From: Phreatobacter aquaticus
GTDB taxonomy: Bacteria > Pseudomonadota > Alphaproteobacteria > Rhizobiales > Phreatobacteraceae
DNA: 64,000 nucleotides
Reading direction: 5' to 3'
Assembly (NCBI RefSeq): GCF_005160265.1
Contig: NZ_CP039865.1
Span: forward strand, 1,202,828-1,266,827
Of the stretch, positions 27,670 through 36,454 are shown piece after piece. The translations under genes were made by a program, and so were the position numbers. How positions within the stretch are numbered: the first letter of the stretch is position 1; the number at the start of each line of letters is the position of its first letter. Below the pieces are notes generated by a model. The model saw only the letters and a program-made list of their open reading frames with translations. It searched no databases and was not told the origin of the DNA.

Positions 27670-27684
27670 TTTACACCGGGTTAA
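27670..27684 (+). promoter_or_regulatory. CtrA-like binding site upstream of tadE
   Basis: TTTACACCGGGTTAA is TTTA-N7-TTAA, again 7/8 to the CtrA full site, in the 157-bp gap before the tadE start. It is the third such site in 2.4 kb. Confidence 0.55.
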
Positions 27685-27799
27685 CTGCAAGTGCGGCGCG
27701 TCCACCGGCGAGGCAACGCTTCGTCAACTCGTTTCCACTAAGACATAGGGTGTCCGATCAGCTTCGAGGCCCTCGGCTGGGCCCGGGAAGGCACTTCTG

Positions 27800-28396
27800 A
27801 TGTTTGCTGCGCTCTCCTATCCGGCACGCGTGCGGCTACGGCTCGCCAGATTGCGCCGGGGCATGGAGCGTCGTGGGTTGTGCCGCCCTCGCATCGTGCG
27901 CCGTCTCCAGAATGACGAAAAAGGTGTGGCGGCCGTCGAGTTCGCGCTCGTCGCCGGGCCGTTCCTGTTCCTCCTGTTCGCGATCATCGAGGTCGCGATG
28001 GTGTTCTTTGCCGGCCAGGTGCTGGAGACCGCGACGTCGAACGCGTCCCGCCTGATCATGACCGGCCAGGCGCAATCCGGCAGTTTCGATGCGACCGCGT
28101 TCAAGAACGAGGTCTGCAAGACGACCAATGCCCTGATGAGCTGTTCCGGCATTGCCGTCGACGTCCGCACCTACACCAATTTCTCGTCCGCCTCGCAGTC
28201 GAAGCCGGTCACAGGCGGCGTCGTGAACTACGGGACGATGCAATATTCGCAAGGCTCCGGCGGCGACATCGTCGTGGTCCGTGTCGTCTATGAATGGCCG
28301 ATCCTCATGCCGTCCTTCGGCCTGACGATCGGCGATCTGTCCAACGGCAAGCGCCTGCTCATGGCGACGTCGACCTTCCGCAACGAACCGTTCTGA
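27800..28396 (+). CDS. tadE: TadE-family pseudopilin
   Basis: The 198-aa protein has a basic N-terminus of about 40 residues, then NDEKGVAAVEFALVAGPFLFLLFAIIEVAMVFF, the type IV prepilin-like G|xxxxEF motif with its hydrophobic helix. This is the signature of TadE. The C-terminal part (about 120 residues, two cysteines in EVCKTTNALMSC) would be periplasmic. It is 12 bp upstream of a second gene of the same type, so both are probably co-expressed as minor pseudopilins. Confidence 0.9.
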   Translation: MFAALSYPARVRLRLARLRRGMERRGLCRPRIVRRLQNDEKGVAAVEFALVAGPFLFLLFAIIEVAMVFFAGQVLETATSNASRLIMTGQAQSGSFDATAFKNEVCKTTNALMSCSGIAVDVRTYTNFSSASQSKPVTGGVVNYGTMQYSQGSGGDIVVVRVVYEWPILMPSFGLTIGDLSNGKRLLMATSTFRNEPF

Positions 28397-28408
28397 GGTG
28401 ATGAGGTC

Positions 28409-29017
28409 ATGATGAGCCGCTTCGTCCCCGCCCGCTTCCGGCCCGCGTTTGATCGCGCGAAGGCCTTCCTCGCCGATGCCCGTCAGGACACCCGCGCCGT
28501 ATCGGCCGTCGAGTTCGCGATGATCGTGCCGGTCATGGCGACCCTGTTCCTCGCCAGTGTCGAGACCACGCAAGGTCTGCAGATCGACCGCAAAGTGTCC
28601 CTCACCGCCCGCGCGCTGAGCGATCTCGCCTCGCAGTCGACCGTCATCGCCGATACCGAGATGACCAATATCCTCGATGCCTCGTCGGACATCCTGACGC
28701 CCTTTGCCGCCAGCAATGCCCTGCTGGTGGTCACCGGCATCCAGATCGACACCAAGGGCAAGGCGACGGTGGCCTGGAGCGATCACCGCAACTCCGCCCG
28801 CTATACCTGCGGCGCGACCATCGCTGTTCCGACGCAGCTGATGCCGGATCTCGGCACGTCCGGCTTCCTCGTGCTCGCCGAAGTGAAATACAATTACCAG
28901 CCGATCATCGGCTATCTGATCACCGGCACGGTCCAGCTCTCCGACCGGCTCTACACCCGCCCCCGCATCGGCGACACGATCAGCCGGACGCCGAGCCAGG
29001 GTTCGGGCTGCATCTGA
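28409..29017 (+). CDS. TadE/TadF-like minor pseudopilin
   Basis: The 202-aa protein shows the TadE-type motif AVSAVEFAMIVPVMATLFLASVE near residues 32-54, preceded by a basic leader. Its periplasmic part ALSDLASQSTVIADTEMTNILDASSDILTPFAASNALLVVTGIQID resembles the TadE/G-like domain found in many alphaproteobacterial loci. It follows tadE by 12 bp. The large von Willebrand-type TadG usually present is not found here, and its gene must be elsewhere or missing. Confidence 0.85.
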   Translation: MMSRFVPARFRPAFDRAKAFLADARQDTRAVSAVEFAMIVPVMATLFLASVETTQGLQIDRKVSLTARALSDLASQSTVIADTEMTNILDASSDILTPFAASNALLVVTGIQIDTKGKATVAWSDHRNSARYTCGATIAVPTQLMPDLGTSGFLVLAEVKYNYQPIIGYLITGTVQLSDRLYTRPRIGDTISRTPSQGSGCI

Positions 29018-30262
29018 TCACCAATCCGATGGTGCGATATCCGCCAGTCGGACCTTGAGGCTGGCTGCGACGGCCTGAGCCGCGGCTTCCCCTGTGGCGA
29101 AGCTTGCCTGCAGCAGATAGCCGCCGGTCGGCGCTTCCCAGTCGAGCATTTCACCGGCCACGAACACATGCGGCAGCGCTTTCAGCGCGCCGTTATCGGC
29201 AATGGCCTCGGCCATGACGCCGCCGGCGCTCGAAATGGCCCGCTCGATGCCGCTGACGCTGTCGACGGGCAAAGCGACCGCCTTGATCCGCCGTGCGATG
29301 CCAAGCGCCGATTGCGGCAGAGGGCCGCCCGTGCCTTCGCGCAGCAGCCCGAGAGCCTGCGGTGCCATGGCCAGGCGCTTGCGCAGGATGGTCGAGAGCG
29401 AATCCTTGGCCCGCGCGCCTTCAAGCTTGCCGGCGATGGCCTCGGCCGACAGGCTCGGCCTGAGATCGATGGTCAGGGTTTGCCGGCCGGTCGCGAGACC
29501 ATCGCGCAGGCGCCCCGACACGGCATAGATCGCGCTGCCCTCCAGGCCGGTGGCCGTGATCATGGCTTCGCCAAGCGTGCGGGGCCCGCCCGCCGCGACC
29601 GCGATGCCCTTCAACGGCTGGCCGGCGAAGCGAGCGGCAAAATCAGGGCTCCACCCGATCTGAACCCCCATATTGGCCGGCTTCAGCGGCGCGACCGGCA
29701 CATCCTTCGCCCCGAGCAGATCGACCCAGGCGCCGTCCGATCCCATGCGCGGCCAGCTCGCGCCGCCCAAGGCCAGGATCACGGCGTCGGCCCTGACCGT
29801 CTTGCGGCCATCGGCCGTCTCGAAGATCAGCGCATTGTTCGGACCCCAGCCGACCAGCCGATGGCGCGTCACGAGCTTGACGCCGAGGCCGTCGAGCCGC
29901 CGGAGCCAGGCGCGCAGGAGCGGCGAAGCCTTGAACGAGCGCGGAAACACCCGGCCGCTGGACCCGACGAAGGTCGGTTCGCCCAAGGTCTCGGCCCAGG
30001 CCTGCAAGGCCGGTGGGGGGAAGGCATCGATCACAGGCTGAAGCCAGGCCCGCGCCTCGCCATAGCGCGCCAGAAAGGCCTCGCGCGGTTCGGAATGGGT
30101 GAGGTTGAGCCCACCGCGCCCGGCCAGCAGGAACTTTCGCCCGGGCGATGCCATGCGGTCATAGACGGTCACGCCGAGGCCTGCGGCAGCGAGCCGTTCG
30201 GCGGCAAACAGCCCGGCCGGGCCGGCCCCGACGATCGCAACCTGTGCGGGCTTCTTGCTCAT
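29018..30262 (-). CDS. HI0933/YhiN-family FAD-dependent oxidoreductase
   Basis: The 414-aa flavoprotein starts MSKKPAQVAIVGAGPAGLFAAERLAAAGLGVTVYD (Rossmann fold). It has GRGGLNLTHSEPREAFLARYG and ILALGGASWPRMGSDG, motifs of the HI0933-like family (TIGR03862). It ends MLDWEAPTGGYLLQASFATGEAAA. Its substrate is unknown. Start 30262 overlaps the glpD stop (ATGA), and further upstream sequence belongs to glpD. It converges on the tadE unit with no gap. Coupling to glpD may just be positional. Confidence 0.88.
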   Translation of the reverse strand: MSKKPAQVAIVGAGPAGLFAAERLAAAGLGVTVYDRMASPGRKFLLAGRGGLNLTHSEPREAFLARYGEARAWLQPVIDAFPPPALQAWAETLGEPTFVGSSGRVFPRSFKASPLLRAWLRRLDGLGVKLVTRHRLVGWGPNNALIFETADGRKTVRADAVILALGGASWPRMGSDGAWVDLLGAKDVPVAPLKPANMGVQIGWSPDFAARFAGQPLKGIAVAAGGPRTLGEAMITATGLEGSAIYAVSGRLRDGLATGRQTLTIDLRPSLSAEAIAGKLEGARAKDSLSTILRKRLAMAPQALGLLREGTGGPLPQSALGIARRIKAVALPVDSVSGIERAISSAGGVMAEAIADNGALKALPHVFVAGEMLDWEAPTGGYLLQASFATGEAAAQAVAASLKVRLADIAPSDW

Positions 30263-31758
30263 GCGCCCATATGCGCCTTCACCGCCTCGCGCTCGGCGGC
30301 ACTCAAGTGCAGCCCGAGCTTGGAGCGGCGCCACAGCACGTCATCGGCGGTCACCGCCCATTCGTTTTCGACCAGATAGCGGATTTCCCGCTCGGTGAGG
30401 CCGGCGCCAAAGGCGCGGCCCATGTCGGCGGGTGTCTCGACGCCCTCGAGGATCGCACGGGCTCGTGTGCCATAGGCATGCGCCAGCCGGTCGATCATCA
30501 ACGTGTCGAGGGCCGGGTGGCTGCGCCACAGGCTCTCGGCGACATTGTAGACCGTATCGACCGGGAAATCGCCGCCCGGCAGCGCCGCTTGCGCTGTCCA
30601 GCCGGCCTTGTCCTTCAGTTTCGGAAGGTCGGGCGCCAGGAGCTCGAGCGCGCTCATGGCGAGGCGCCGATAGGTGGTGATCTTGCCGCCGAACACCGAG
30701 ATCATCGGCGCTTCGCCCTCGCCGCCGTCACGATGCAGCACATAATCGCGGGTCGCTTCCTGGGCGGCGGAGACGCCATCGTCATAGAGCGGGCGGACGC
30801 CGGAATAGGTCCAGACCACATCGGCGGGCGTGATGGCTCTCGTGAAATACTCGCTCGCCGCGGAGCAGAGATAGGCGATTTCCTCGGGCGTGGCCGCCAC
30901 GTCCTTGGGGTCGCCGTGATAATCCTGGTCGGTCGTGCCGATCAGCGTGAAGGCGCCCTCATAGGGGATCGCGAAAATGATCCGGTTGTCGGCATTCTGG
31001 AAGATATAGGCGCGGTCGTGGTCGTAGAGCTTCGGGACCACGATATGCGAGCCCTGGACGAGGCGGACCTTGGCCGGCGCCTTCGCGTGCACGCCGTTGG
31101 TCAGGAACTGCTCGACCCACGGTCCCGCCGCGTTGACCAGAGCCTTCGCCGTGATGACCTTTGTCGCGCCCGTGCCGCGATCCTCCGCTGTCACCCGCCA
31201 CAGGCCGTCGGCGCGCTCGGCGGCGACCGCCTTGGTGCGGGTCAGGATCGTCGCGCCGCGGTCGGCGGCATCGCGGGCATTCAGCACCACGAGGCGCGCA
31301 TCGTCGACGCCGCAATCGGAATATTCGAAGCCCCTGGAATAGCCGGGCTTCAAGGGCTTGCCGGTGATGTCTGTCGTCAGATCCAGCGTCTTTGTCGCCG
31401 GCAGGCGCTTTCGGCCGCCGAGATGGTCATACATGAAGAGGCCGAGCCGCAGCATCCAGGCCGGTCGCAGCCCCTTGTGGTGAGGCAGCACGAAGCGCAG
31501 CGGACGGATGATATGCGGCGCGATCGCCCACAGCACCTCGCGCTCGATCAGCGCCTCGCGCACCAGCCGGAACTCGTAATATTCGAGATAGCGCAGCCCG
31601 CCATGGATCAGCTTGGTCGACCATGACGACGTGCCGCTGGCGAGATCGTCCTGTTCGACCAGGGTCACCGTCAGGCCGCGGCCAACCGCGTCGCGCGCGA
31701 TGCCCGTGCCATTGATGCCTCCGCCGACCACCAGAAGGTCAGCCACGCCGTCGCTCAT
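30259..31758 (-). CDS. glpD: Aerobic glycerol-3-phosphate dehydrogenase
   Basis: GlpD oxidises glycerol-3-phosphate to DHAP at the membrane, passing electrons to quinone. The 499-aa FAD protein has DLLVVGGGINGTGIARDAVGRGL at its N-terminus. It also has SSWSTKLIHGGLRYLEYYEFRLVREAL, characteristic of GlpD, and FAIPYEGAFTLIGTTD; the C-terminal domain carries EIRYLVENEWAVTADDVLWRRSKLGL. The ATG at 31758 removes a non-conserved extension. It is divergent from glpK across 137 bp, the usual shared control region. The glpR regulator is not in the window. Confidence 0.96.
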   Translation of the reverse strand: MSDGVADLLVVGGGINGTGIARDAVGRGLTVTLVEQDDLASGTSSWSTKLIHGGLRYLEYYEFRLVREALIEREVLWAIAPHIIRPLRFVLPHHKGLRPAWMLRLGLFMYDHLGGRKRLPATKTLDLTTDITGKPLKPGYSRGFEYSDCGVDDARLVVLNARDAADRGATILTRTKAVAAERADGLWRVTAEDRGTGATKVITAKALVNAAGPWVEQFLTNGVHAKAPAKVRLVQGSHIVVPKLYDHDRAYIFQNADNRIIFAIPYEGAFTLIGTTDQDYHGDPKDVAATPEEIAYLCSAASEYFTRAITPADVVWTYSGVRPLYDDGVSAAQEATRDYVLHRDGGEGEAPMISVFGGKITTYRRLAMSALELLAPDLPKLKDKAGWTAQAALPGGDFPVDTVYNVAESLWRSHPALDTLMIDRLAHAYGTRARAILEGVETPADMGRAFGAGLTEREIRYLVENEWAVTADDVLWRRSKLGLHLSAAEREAVKAHMGA

Positions 31759-31895
31759 GCGCTCAAGCCTTGTCCGATGCAGAATGCGTGGGGCCGGTCT
31801 GAAGGCTTTTGGCTTTGGCCGCAAGGGGCGCGCATGCGACAATGGCGTGAAGGCCGCCGGGAGAGCCGGCCGGAACGGGCATGCGGAGGATGATC

Positions 31896-33389
31896 ATGGG
31901 ATCTGTCGTTGTCGCGATCGATCAGGGCACCACATCCTCGCGGGCCATCGTCTTCGGCGCCGACCTGTCGATCAAGGCCATCGCCCAGGCCGAATTTCCC
32001 CAGCACTACCCCTCATCCGGCTGGGTCGAGCATGATCCAGACGACATCTGGTCGACGGTCGTCGAGACGACGCGGCAGGCTTTGGCCAAGGCTGGCGTCA
32101 CGGCGGCCGATGTCGCGGGCCTCGGCATCACCAACCAGCGCGAGACGACGCTGGTCTGGGAGCGCGCCACCGGCCGCCCGATCCATCGCGCCATCGTCTG
32201 GCAGGACCGGCGCACCGCCAGTGAATGCGCAAGGCTCAAGGCCGAGGGCCACGAGCCGATGGTCTCGGCGCGCTCCGGTCTGCTGCTCGATCCCTATTTC
32301 TCGGCCACCAAGATCGCCTGGATCCTCGACCATGTTGAGGGCGCCCGCGACAAGGCGGCCCGCGGCGAGCTCGCCTTCGGCACGGTCGACACGTTCCTGC
32401 TCTGGCGGCTGACCGGCGGCAAGGTCCATGCGACCGATGCGACCAATGCCTCGCGCACCCTCCTGTTCGACATCCATCGCGGCGAGTGGGACCCGGATCT
32501 CATGCACCTGTTCCGTGTGCCCGCCTCTATGCTGCCGGAAGTCAGGGACTGCGCGGCCGATTTCGGCGAGACCGATCCGGCCCTGTTCGGCGGCCCGATT
32601 GCCATTGGTGGCATGGCCGGCGACCAGCAGGCGGCGACCGTCGGCCAGGCCTGTTTCAAGCCCGGCATGATGAAATCCACCTATGGCACCGGCTGTTTCG
32701 CCTTACTCAATACCGGCGACGAGGCGGTGGCCTCGCGGGCGAAGCTCCTCACCACCATTGCCTACCAGCTGAATGGCCGGCGCTCCTATGCGCTTGAAGG
32801 CTCGATCTTCGTCGCCGGCGCCGCCGTGCAATGGCTCCGCGACGGGCTCGGCATCGTCAAGATGGCCGGCGAGACCGGCGCGCTGGCGGCAGCCTCCGAT
32901 CCCAATCAGGAGGTCATTCTCGTGCCGGCCTTCGTTGGCCTCGGGGCACCCTACTGGGACGCCGAGTGCCGCGGTGCCATCTTCGGCCTGACCCGTGGCA
33001 CGGGCCCGAAGGAAATGGCGCGCGCGGCGCTGGAAAGCGTCTGTTTCCAGACCGCCGACCTGCTCGCCGCCATGCGGGCCGATTGGCCGGGCGCGTCCGA
33101 AACGGTCCTGCGCGTCGATGGCGGCATGGTCGCCTCCGACTGGACCATGCAGCGCCTCGCCGATCTGCTCGATGCGCCGGTGGACCGTCCCGAAGTGCTG
33201 GAAACGACGGCGCTGGGCGCGGCCTATCTCGCGGGGCTTTCGCGTGGGGTCTACCCGGAGCCGGATGTGTTTGCCGAGAAATGGCGGCTGGAGCACCGGT
33301 TCGTGCCATCGATGGATGAGGCGACGCGGAGCGCGAAGCTCGCCCGCTGGAAGGATGCGGTGTCACGCACGCTGTCGCGGCCCGGCTAG
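31896..33389 (+). CDS. glpK: Glycerol kinase
   Basis: GlpK phosphorylates glycerol to glycerol-3-phosphate. The 497-aa FGGY kinase begins [20 protein letters not shown]. It has [69 protein letters not shown] and the C-terminal [10 protein letters not shown]. The ATG at 31896 follows GGAGG by seven bases; 31881 and 31890 are less likely starts. Divergently paired with glpD. Confidence 0.97.
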   Translation: MGSVVVAIDQGTTSSRAIVFGADLSIKAIAQAEFPQHYPSSGWVEHDPDDIWSTVVETTRQALAKAGVTAADVAGLGITNQRETTLVWERATGRPIHRAIVWQDRRTASECARLKAEGHEPMVSARSGLLLDPYFSATKIAWILDHVEGARDKAARGELAFGTVDTFLLWRLTGGKVHATDATNASRTLLFDIHRGEWDPDLMHLFRVPASMLPEVRDCAADFGETDPALFGGPIAIGGMAGDQQAATVGQACFKPGMMKSTYGTGCFALLNTGDEAVASRAKLLTTIAYQLNGRRSYALEGSIFVAGAAVQWLRDGLGIVKMAGETGALAAASDPNQEVILVPAFVGLGAPYWDAECRGAIFGLTRGTGPKEMARAALESVCFQTADLLAAMRADWPGASETVLRVDGGMVASDWTMQRLADLLDAPVDRPEVLETTALGAAYLAGLSRGVYPEPDVFAEKWRLEHRFVPSMDEATRSAKLARWKDAVSRTLSRPG

Positions 33390-33427
33390 GCGAGACAAGT
33401 TTCAGAAACCAGGCCGTGGGGCAGTGG

Positions 33428-33467
33428 CCCCTCACCCTAACCCTCTCCCCGCAGGCGGGGAGAGGGG
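33428..33467. repeat. Family D palindromic element, left copy
   Basis: CCCCTCACCCTAACCCTCTC leading into a CCCCGC/GCGGGG hairpin. An inverted near-copy is at 33606-33644, so the pair flanks a 138-bp segment as a composite inverted repeat in the 319-bp gap between glpK and the ScfR-type gene. Confidence 0.75.
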
Positions 33468-33494
33468 ACGCCTCGGCATCACGATTTCGACCGT

Positions 33495-33539
33495 CCTCAT
33501 CCTGAGGAGCGAGGCTTAGCCGAGCCTCGAAGGGTCCTT
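33495..33539. repeat. Family A dispersed repeat (CCTCATCCTGAGG type)
   Basis: CCTCATCCTGAGGAGCGAGG and CGAGCCTCGAAGGGTCC match the family A copies at 14655-14789. It lies inside the composite repeat formed by two family D elements. No gene is seen in this gap. Confidence 0.75.
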
Positions 33540-33605
33540 TTCCGCTGCTCGCACCTCACAATGAGAAAAGGATGTGCGCGTGCGAGGAGCTGGCGCACCG
33601 GGATT

Positions 33606-33644
33606 CCCTCTCCCCGCAAGCGGGGAGAGGGTTAGGGTGAGGGG
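33606..33644. repeat. Family D palindromic element, right (inverted) copy
   Basis: CCCTCTCCCCGCAAGCGGGG followed by AGAGGGTTAGGGTGAGGGG. It is the inverse of the 33428 copy with about two differences. Confidence 0.75.
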
Positions 33645-33708
33645 CATCTCACCACCCGCACCAACCCACCGACCGAGAACCCGCGCCAGAAGCCGCCGTC
33701 GCCAATCC

Positions 33709-35136
33709 TCAGCTCAGATCGAACGGCACCACCTTGCGCCGGTCCGACGGCACGCGGATCTCGCGATCGATCGGCGGAACGGCCCGCTGGTGGCACGTCG
33801 TGCGCTCGCAGATGCGGCAGGACACGCCGATCTTGGCGACATTGGCCTCGGCCTTGAGGTCGAGGCCCTCGGAATAGACGATGTCGCCGGCATAGGAGAT
33901 TTCGCAGCCGAGTCCGAAGGCATAGCGCCTGACCGGCGCCCGCCAGTGGCCGGATCCCTTGGTGACCGCGCGCGCAAGCGACAGGTAGCGCACGCCATCC
34001 GGCATCTCGGCCACCTGTACGAAGGTGCGCCCCGCCTGTTCGAAGGCTTCGTGAACATTCCAGAGCGGGCAGGCGCCGCCGAACCTGGCGAACTGGAACC
34101 GCGTCGCCGAATGCCGCTTGATCACATTGCCGGCGCGGTCGACCTTCAGGAAATAGAACGGAATCCCCCTCTGGCCCGGCCGCTGCAGCGTCGAGAGCCG
34201 GTGGCACACCTGCTCGAAGCTCGTGCCGAACAGCCGGCCCAGACGGTCGACATCGTGGCGGTTGTCCTTCGCCGCGGCGAGGAAGCGGCGATAGGGCATC
34301 AACAGGGCGCCGGCGAAGTAATTGGCTAGCGCCACCCGCGCGATATCGCCGGCCGCCCGCGACCGGAAGCCAGCCGAGGAGGTCAGGCCGGTCATGGCAT
34401 CGCCCTGCTCAAGCCGCGCGATGCGGTTAGCGATCAGGAAGGCGCGGGTGGAGGCGTCCAGCGAGCCGTCCAGCACCACCACTTTCGGCCCGGCCTCGTA
34501 GCGCTCCAGCGTGTCGTCGCCGAGGCTCGCATTGACGTCGACAGCAACGCCGTGGCGGCTGGCGAGATAGCCGGCCAGCACCTGCAGCCGGTCGCTCGCG
34601 GCGGAAAGGCCGAGCCGCTCGGCGAGATCCTCGGCGGCGCGGTCGAGATCGTCGACGTAATTGTCGACATAGTGGAAATAGTCGCGGACCTCCTCGTAGG
34701 GCAGCAGGGCCGCCTCGCCGCCCTCGGCCGAGGGTGGCAGCATCGGCGTGTCGCCGGCAGCTTGGAGACGCTCGCTCAGTCGCCGGGTCGTCTGATGCAA
34801 CCGGAGGAACGAGCGGGCGAAGGCCGGACTGTCGGATGCAACCCGCTTGAGGTCCTGGGTGCTGGGCGCATTTTCCGCAAAGATCGGATCGGCCGCCGCC
34901 TCGCGCAGATCGGTCACCAGCCGGTCGGTATCGTCGATCGCGAAGGTCGCGAGGTCGACGCCGAAGGTCTGGCCCAGCGCCACCAGCACGCCGGCGGTGG
35001 CCGGGCGCTGGTTGTTCTCGATCTGGTTGAGATAGCTCACGGAAAGACCGAGCCGATGGGCAAAGGCGGTCTGGGTCAGGCGGGCATCCTCGCGCAGGCG
35101 GCGCAGCGCGGGACCGATGAACACCTTGCGCGACAT
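33709..35136 (-). CDS. Short-chain fatty acyl-CoA regulator family transcription factor (XRE-HTH, IrrE-type domain)
   Basis: The 475-aa regulator has an N-terminal XRE helix-turn-helix (ALRRLREDARLTQTAFAHRLGLSVSYLNQIENNQRPAT, residues 8-45). A central ImmA/IrrE-like region (RAFLIANRIARLEQGDA) and a C-terminal DUF2083-type domain with CRICERTTCHQRAVPP follow. This is the ScfR/RamB/PrpR layout, proteins that sense short-chain acyl-CoAs and control propionate or glyoxylate genes. ATG at 35136 has GGAGA upstream. It is divergent from a LuxR-type gene, and a repeated TTTTGCA motif in the shared region may be its operator. Confidence 0.86.
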   Translation of the reverse strand: MSRKVFIGPALRRLREDARLTQTAFAHRLGLSVSYLNQIENNQRPATAGVLVALGQTFGVDLATFAIDDTDRLVTDLREAAADPIFAENAPSTQDLKRVASDSPAFARSFLRLHQTTRRLSERLQAAGDTPMLPPSAEGGEAALLPYEEVRDYFHYVDNYVDDLDRAAEDLAERLGLSAASDRLQVLAGYLASRHGVAVDVNASLGDDTLERYEAGPKVVVLDGSLDASTRAFLIANRIARLEQGDAMTGLTSSAGFRSRAAGDIARVALANYFAGALLMPYRRFLAAAKDNRHDVDRLGRLFGTSFEQVCHRLSTLQRPGQRGIPFYFLKVDRAGNVIKRHSATRFQFARFGGACPLWNVHEAFEQAGRTFVQVAEMPDGVRYLSLARAVTKGSGHWRAPVRRYAFGLGCEISYAGDIVYSEGLDLKAEANVAKIGVSCRICERTTCHQRAVPPIDREIRVPSDRRKVVPFDLS

Positions 35137-35227
35137 GCCGTCTCTCCTTCGGCGGAGGCCCAATGGCCGAGGCCATCACTCCAGTGTCCTATGGCCTAAC
35201 TCCAACGATATCGGCCGAAAGGTAGAA

Positions 35228-35251
35228 ATGCAAAAATTTTGCAATTTTGCA
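35228..35251. promoter_or_regulatory. Candidate operator of the ScfR-type regulator
   Basis: A near-palindrome TGCAAAAATTTTGCA (35229-35243) runs into a further TTTTGCA, in the 229-bp divergent region. It resembles the TTTGCAAA-containing sites of RamB/PrpR-type regulators. It lies 92 bp from the regulator start and 115 bp from the LuxR-type start, so it could serve either. Confidence 0.5.
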
Positions 35252-35365
35252 GCATGATATTTCGCATTTTGATAAGCCGATAGGCGGTGCTACCAAGGAT
35301 CCAACAAGAGCTTCAGCGTGCCCCCCAGGCGAACGAGGCCGATCCCAATCATGGAGGACGTCCCA

Positions 35366-36016
35366 ATGACCACGCAGCCCGTCGCTGTGCGCGAATCCCT
35401 GACTTTTGCCGTCCAGCATCCCTTCCCGATCGTCGCCGAGACCATCGCGGCGCTCGTGCGCGCCAACCATGGCGGCGCAACCTCGGTCGACCTCGACAAG
35501 GCCGATCTGGTGATCGCTACCGCATCGCGACTGGAGACGCTGGATCTTGCCCCCGGTACCCGCGTTGCCGTGCTGATCGACCATGCCGACCGCCGCCCGG
35601 TGCAGGAAGCCCGCTCGCGCGGTGCCATCGCAGCCTTGCCGCTGGATCTGCCGGCCGATCATCTTCGCGCCGCGCTGGGCGCCGTGCTCGCCGGCCGCAC
35701 CTGGTGGCCGGTGGTCATCGCGATTGATCCGGAGGGTGAGGCTCCGGCGTCCCGCCGTCTCGATGCCCTGTCGGGTCAGCAGTTCAAGGTTCTCGACCTG
35801 ATGAGCCGCGGCCGGCTCAACAAGCAGATCGCCTATGACCTCGGCATTTCCGAGGGCACGGTGAAGTCGCATGTCTCCTCGATTCTCCGGAAGCTCGGCG
35901 TCGAGCGGCGGACCCAGGCGATCGCCACCTTCATCACCTCCAATGATGTGGCCCGCCCTGCTCGCCCGATCGGCGGCGTGGCGCACCTCTCGCGGGCGAC
36001 CCACGCGGCCCGCTGA
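35366..36016 (+). CDS. LuxR-type (NarL/FixJ-like) response-regulator transcription factor
   Basis: The 216-aa protein has a receiver-like N-terminal region (residues 1-125). The C-terminal GerE/LuxR helix-turn-helix reads LSGQQFKVLDLMSRGRLNKQIAYDLGISEGTVKSHVSSILRKLGVERRTQAIA (about 145-197). The acidic pocket and the phosphoacceptor Asp of a standard receiver are not obvious, so it may not be phosphorylated. ATG at 35366 has GGAGGAC eight bases upstream. It is divergent from the ScfR-type regulator and ends before a good terminator. Target genes are unknown. Confidence 0.85.
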   Translation: MTTQPVAVRESLTFAVQHPFPIVAETIAALVRANHGGATSVDLDKADLVIATASRLETLDLAPGTRVAVLIDHADRRPVQEARSRGAIAALPLDLPADHLRAALGAVLAGRTWWPVVIAIDPEGEAPASRRLDALSGQQFKVLDLMSRGRLNKQIAYDLGISEGTVKSHVSSILRKLGVERRTQAIATFITSNDVARPARPIGGVAHLSRATHAAR

Positions 36017-36042
36017 CGCTTCAACCAGCCGGAACAAGGAAA

Positions 36043-36067
36043 GCCCGCCGTCTTGGCGGGCTTTTTT
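36043..36067 (+). terminator. Rho-independent terminator after the LuxR-type gene
   Basis: GCCCGCC and GGCGGGC arms with a five-base loop, followed by six T residues. Confidence 0.9.
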
Positions 36068-36159
36068 GTGCCTGAGACAGATCATGGAAACGACGGCACG
36101 GCTCGTCTAGGATTTGCGGATTGCTTGACCGGCGACAGCCGGAACCGGGGGAGGTCGCG

Positions 36160-36447
36160 ATGATGAAGATCGGTCGGATGGCGGTGGCGGGCGTGCTGCT
36201 GGCCGCGAGCATCGGCAGTGCCGCAGCGCAGGATTTCAGCGGCTGGTCGTGCCGCGACCTGTGGATCGAGCGCAACCAGATCTACAAGAATGCCGGATAT
36301 TGCTTCCGCACCCAGCGCGCGGTGACCTATTTCGGCAATGCCGGCTGCGTCTATGACCGCCAGGGCGACGTGCCGCTGTCGGCCCGCCAGCGCCAGGTCA
36401 TCGCCGACATCACCCGCGCCGAACGCTATCTCGGCTGCACCGACTGA
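36160..36447 (+). CDS. Secreted YARHG-domain protein
   Basis: The 95-aa protein has a clear signal peptide (GRMAVAGVLLAASIGSAAAQ). The small domain WSCRDLWIERNQIYKNAGYCFRTQRAVTYFGNAGC fits the YARHG domain, thought to be extracellular and of unknown function. Four cysteines could pair. ATG at 36160 follows GGGGGAGG by seven bases. The next gene, an M15 peptidase, starts 7 bp downstream, so the two are probably co-expressed and both exported. Confidence 0.85.
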   Translation: MMKIGRMAVAGVLLAASIGSAAAQDFSGWSCRDLWIERNQIYKNAGYCFRTQRAVTYFGNAGCVYDRQGDVPLSARQRQVIADITRAERYLGCTD

Positions 36448-36454
36448 CGCGGCC

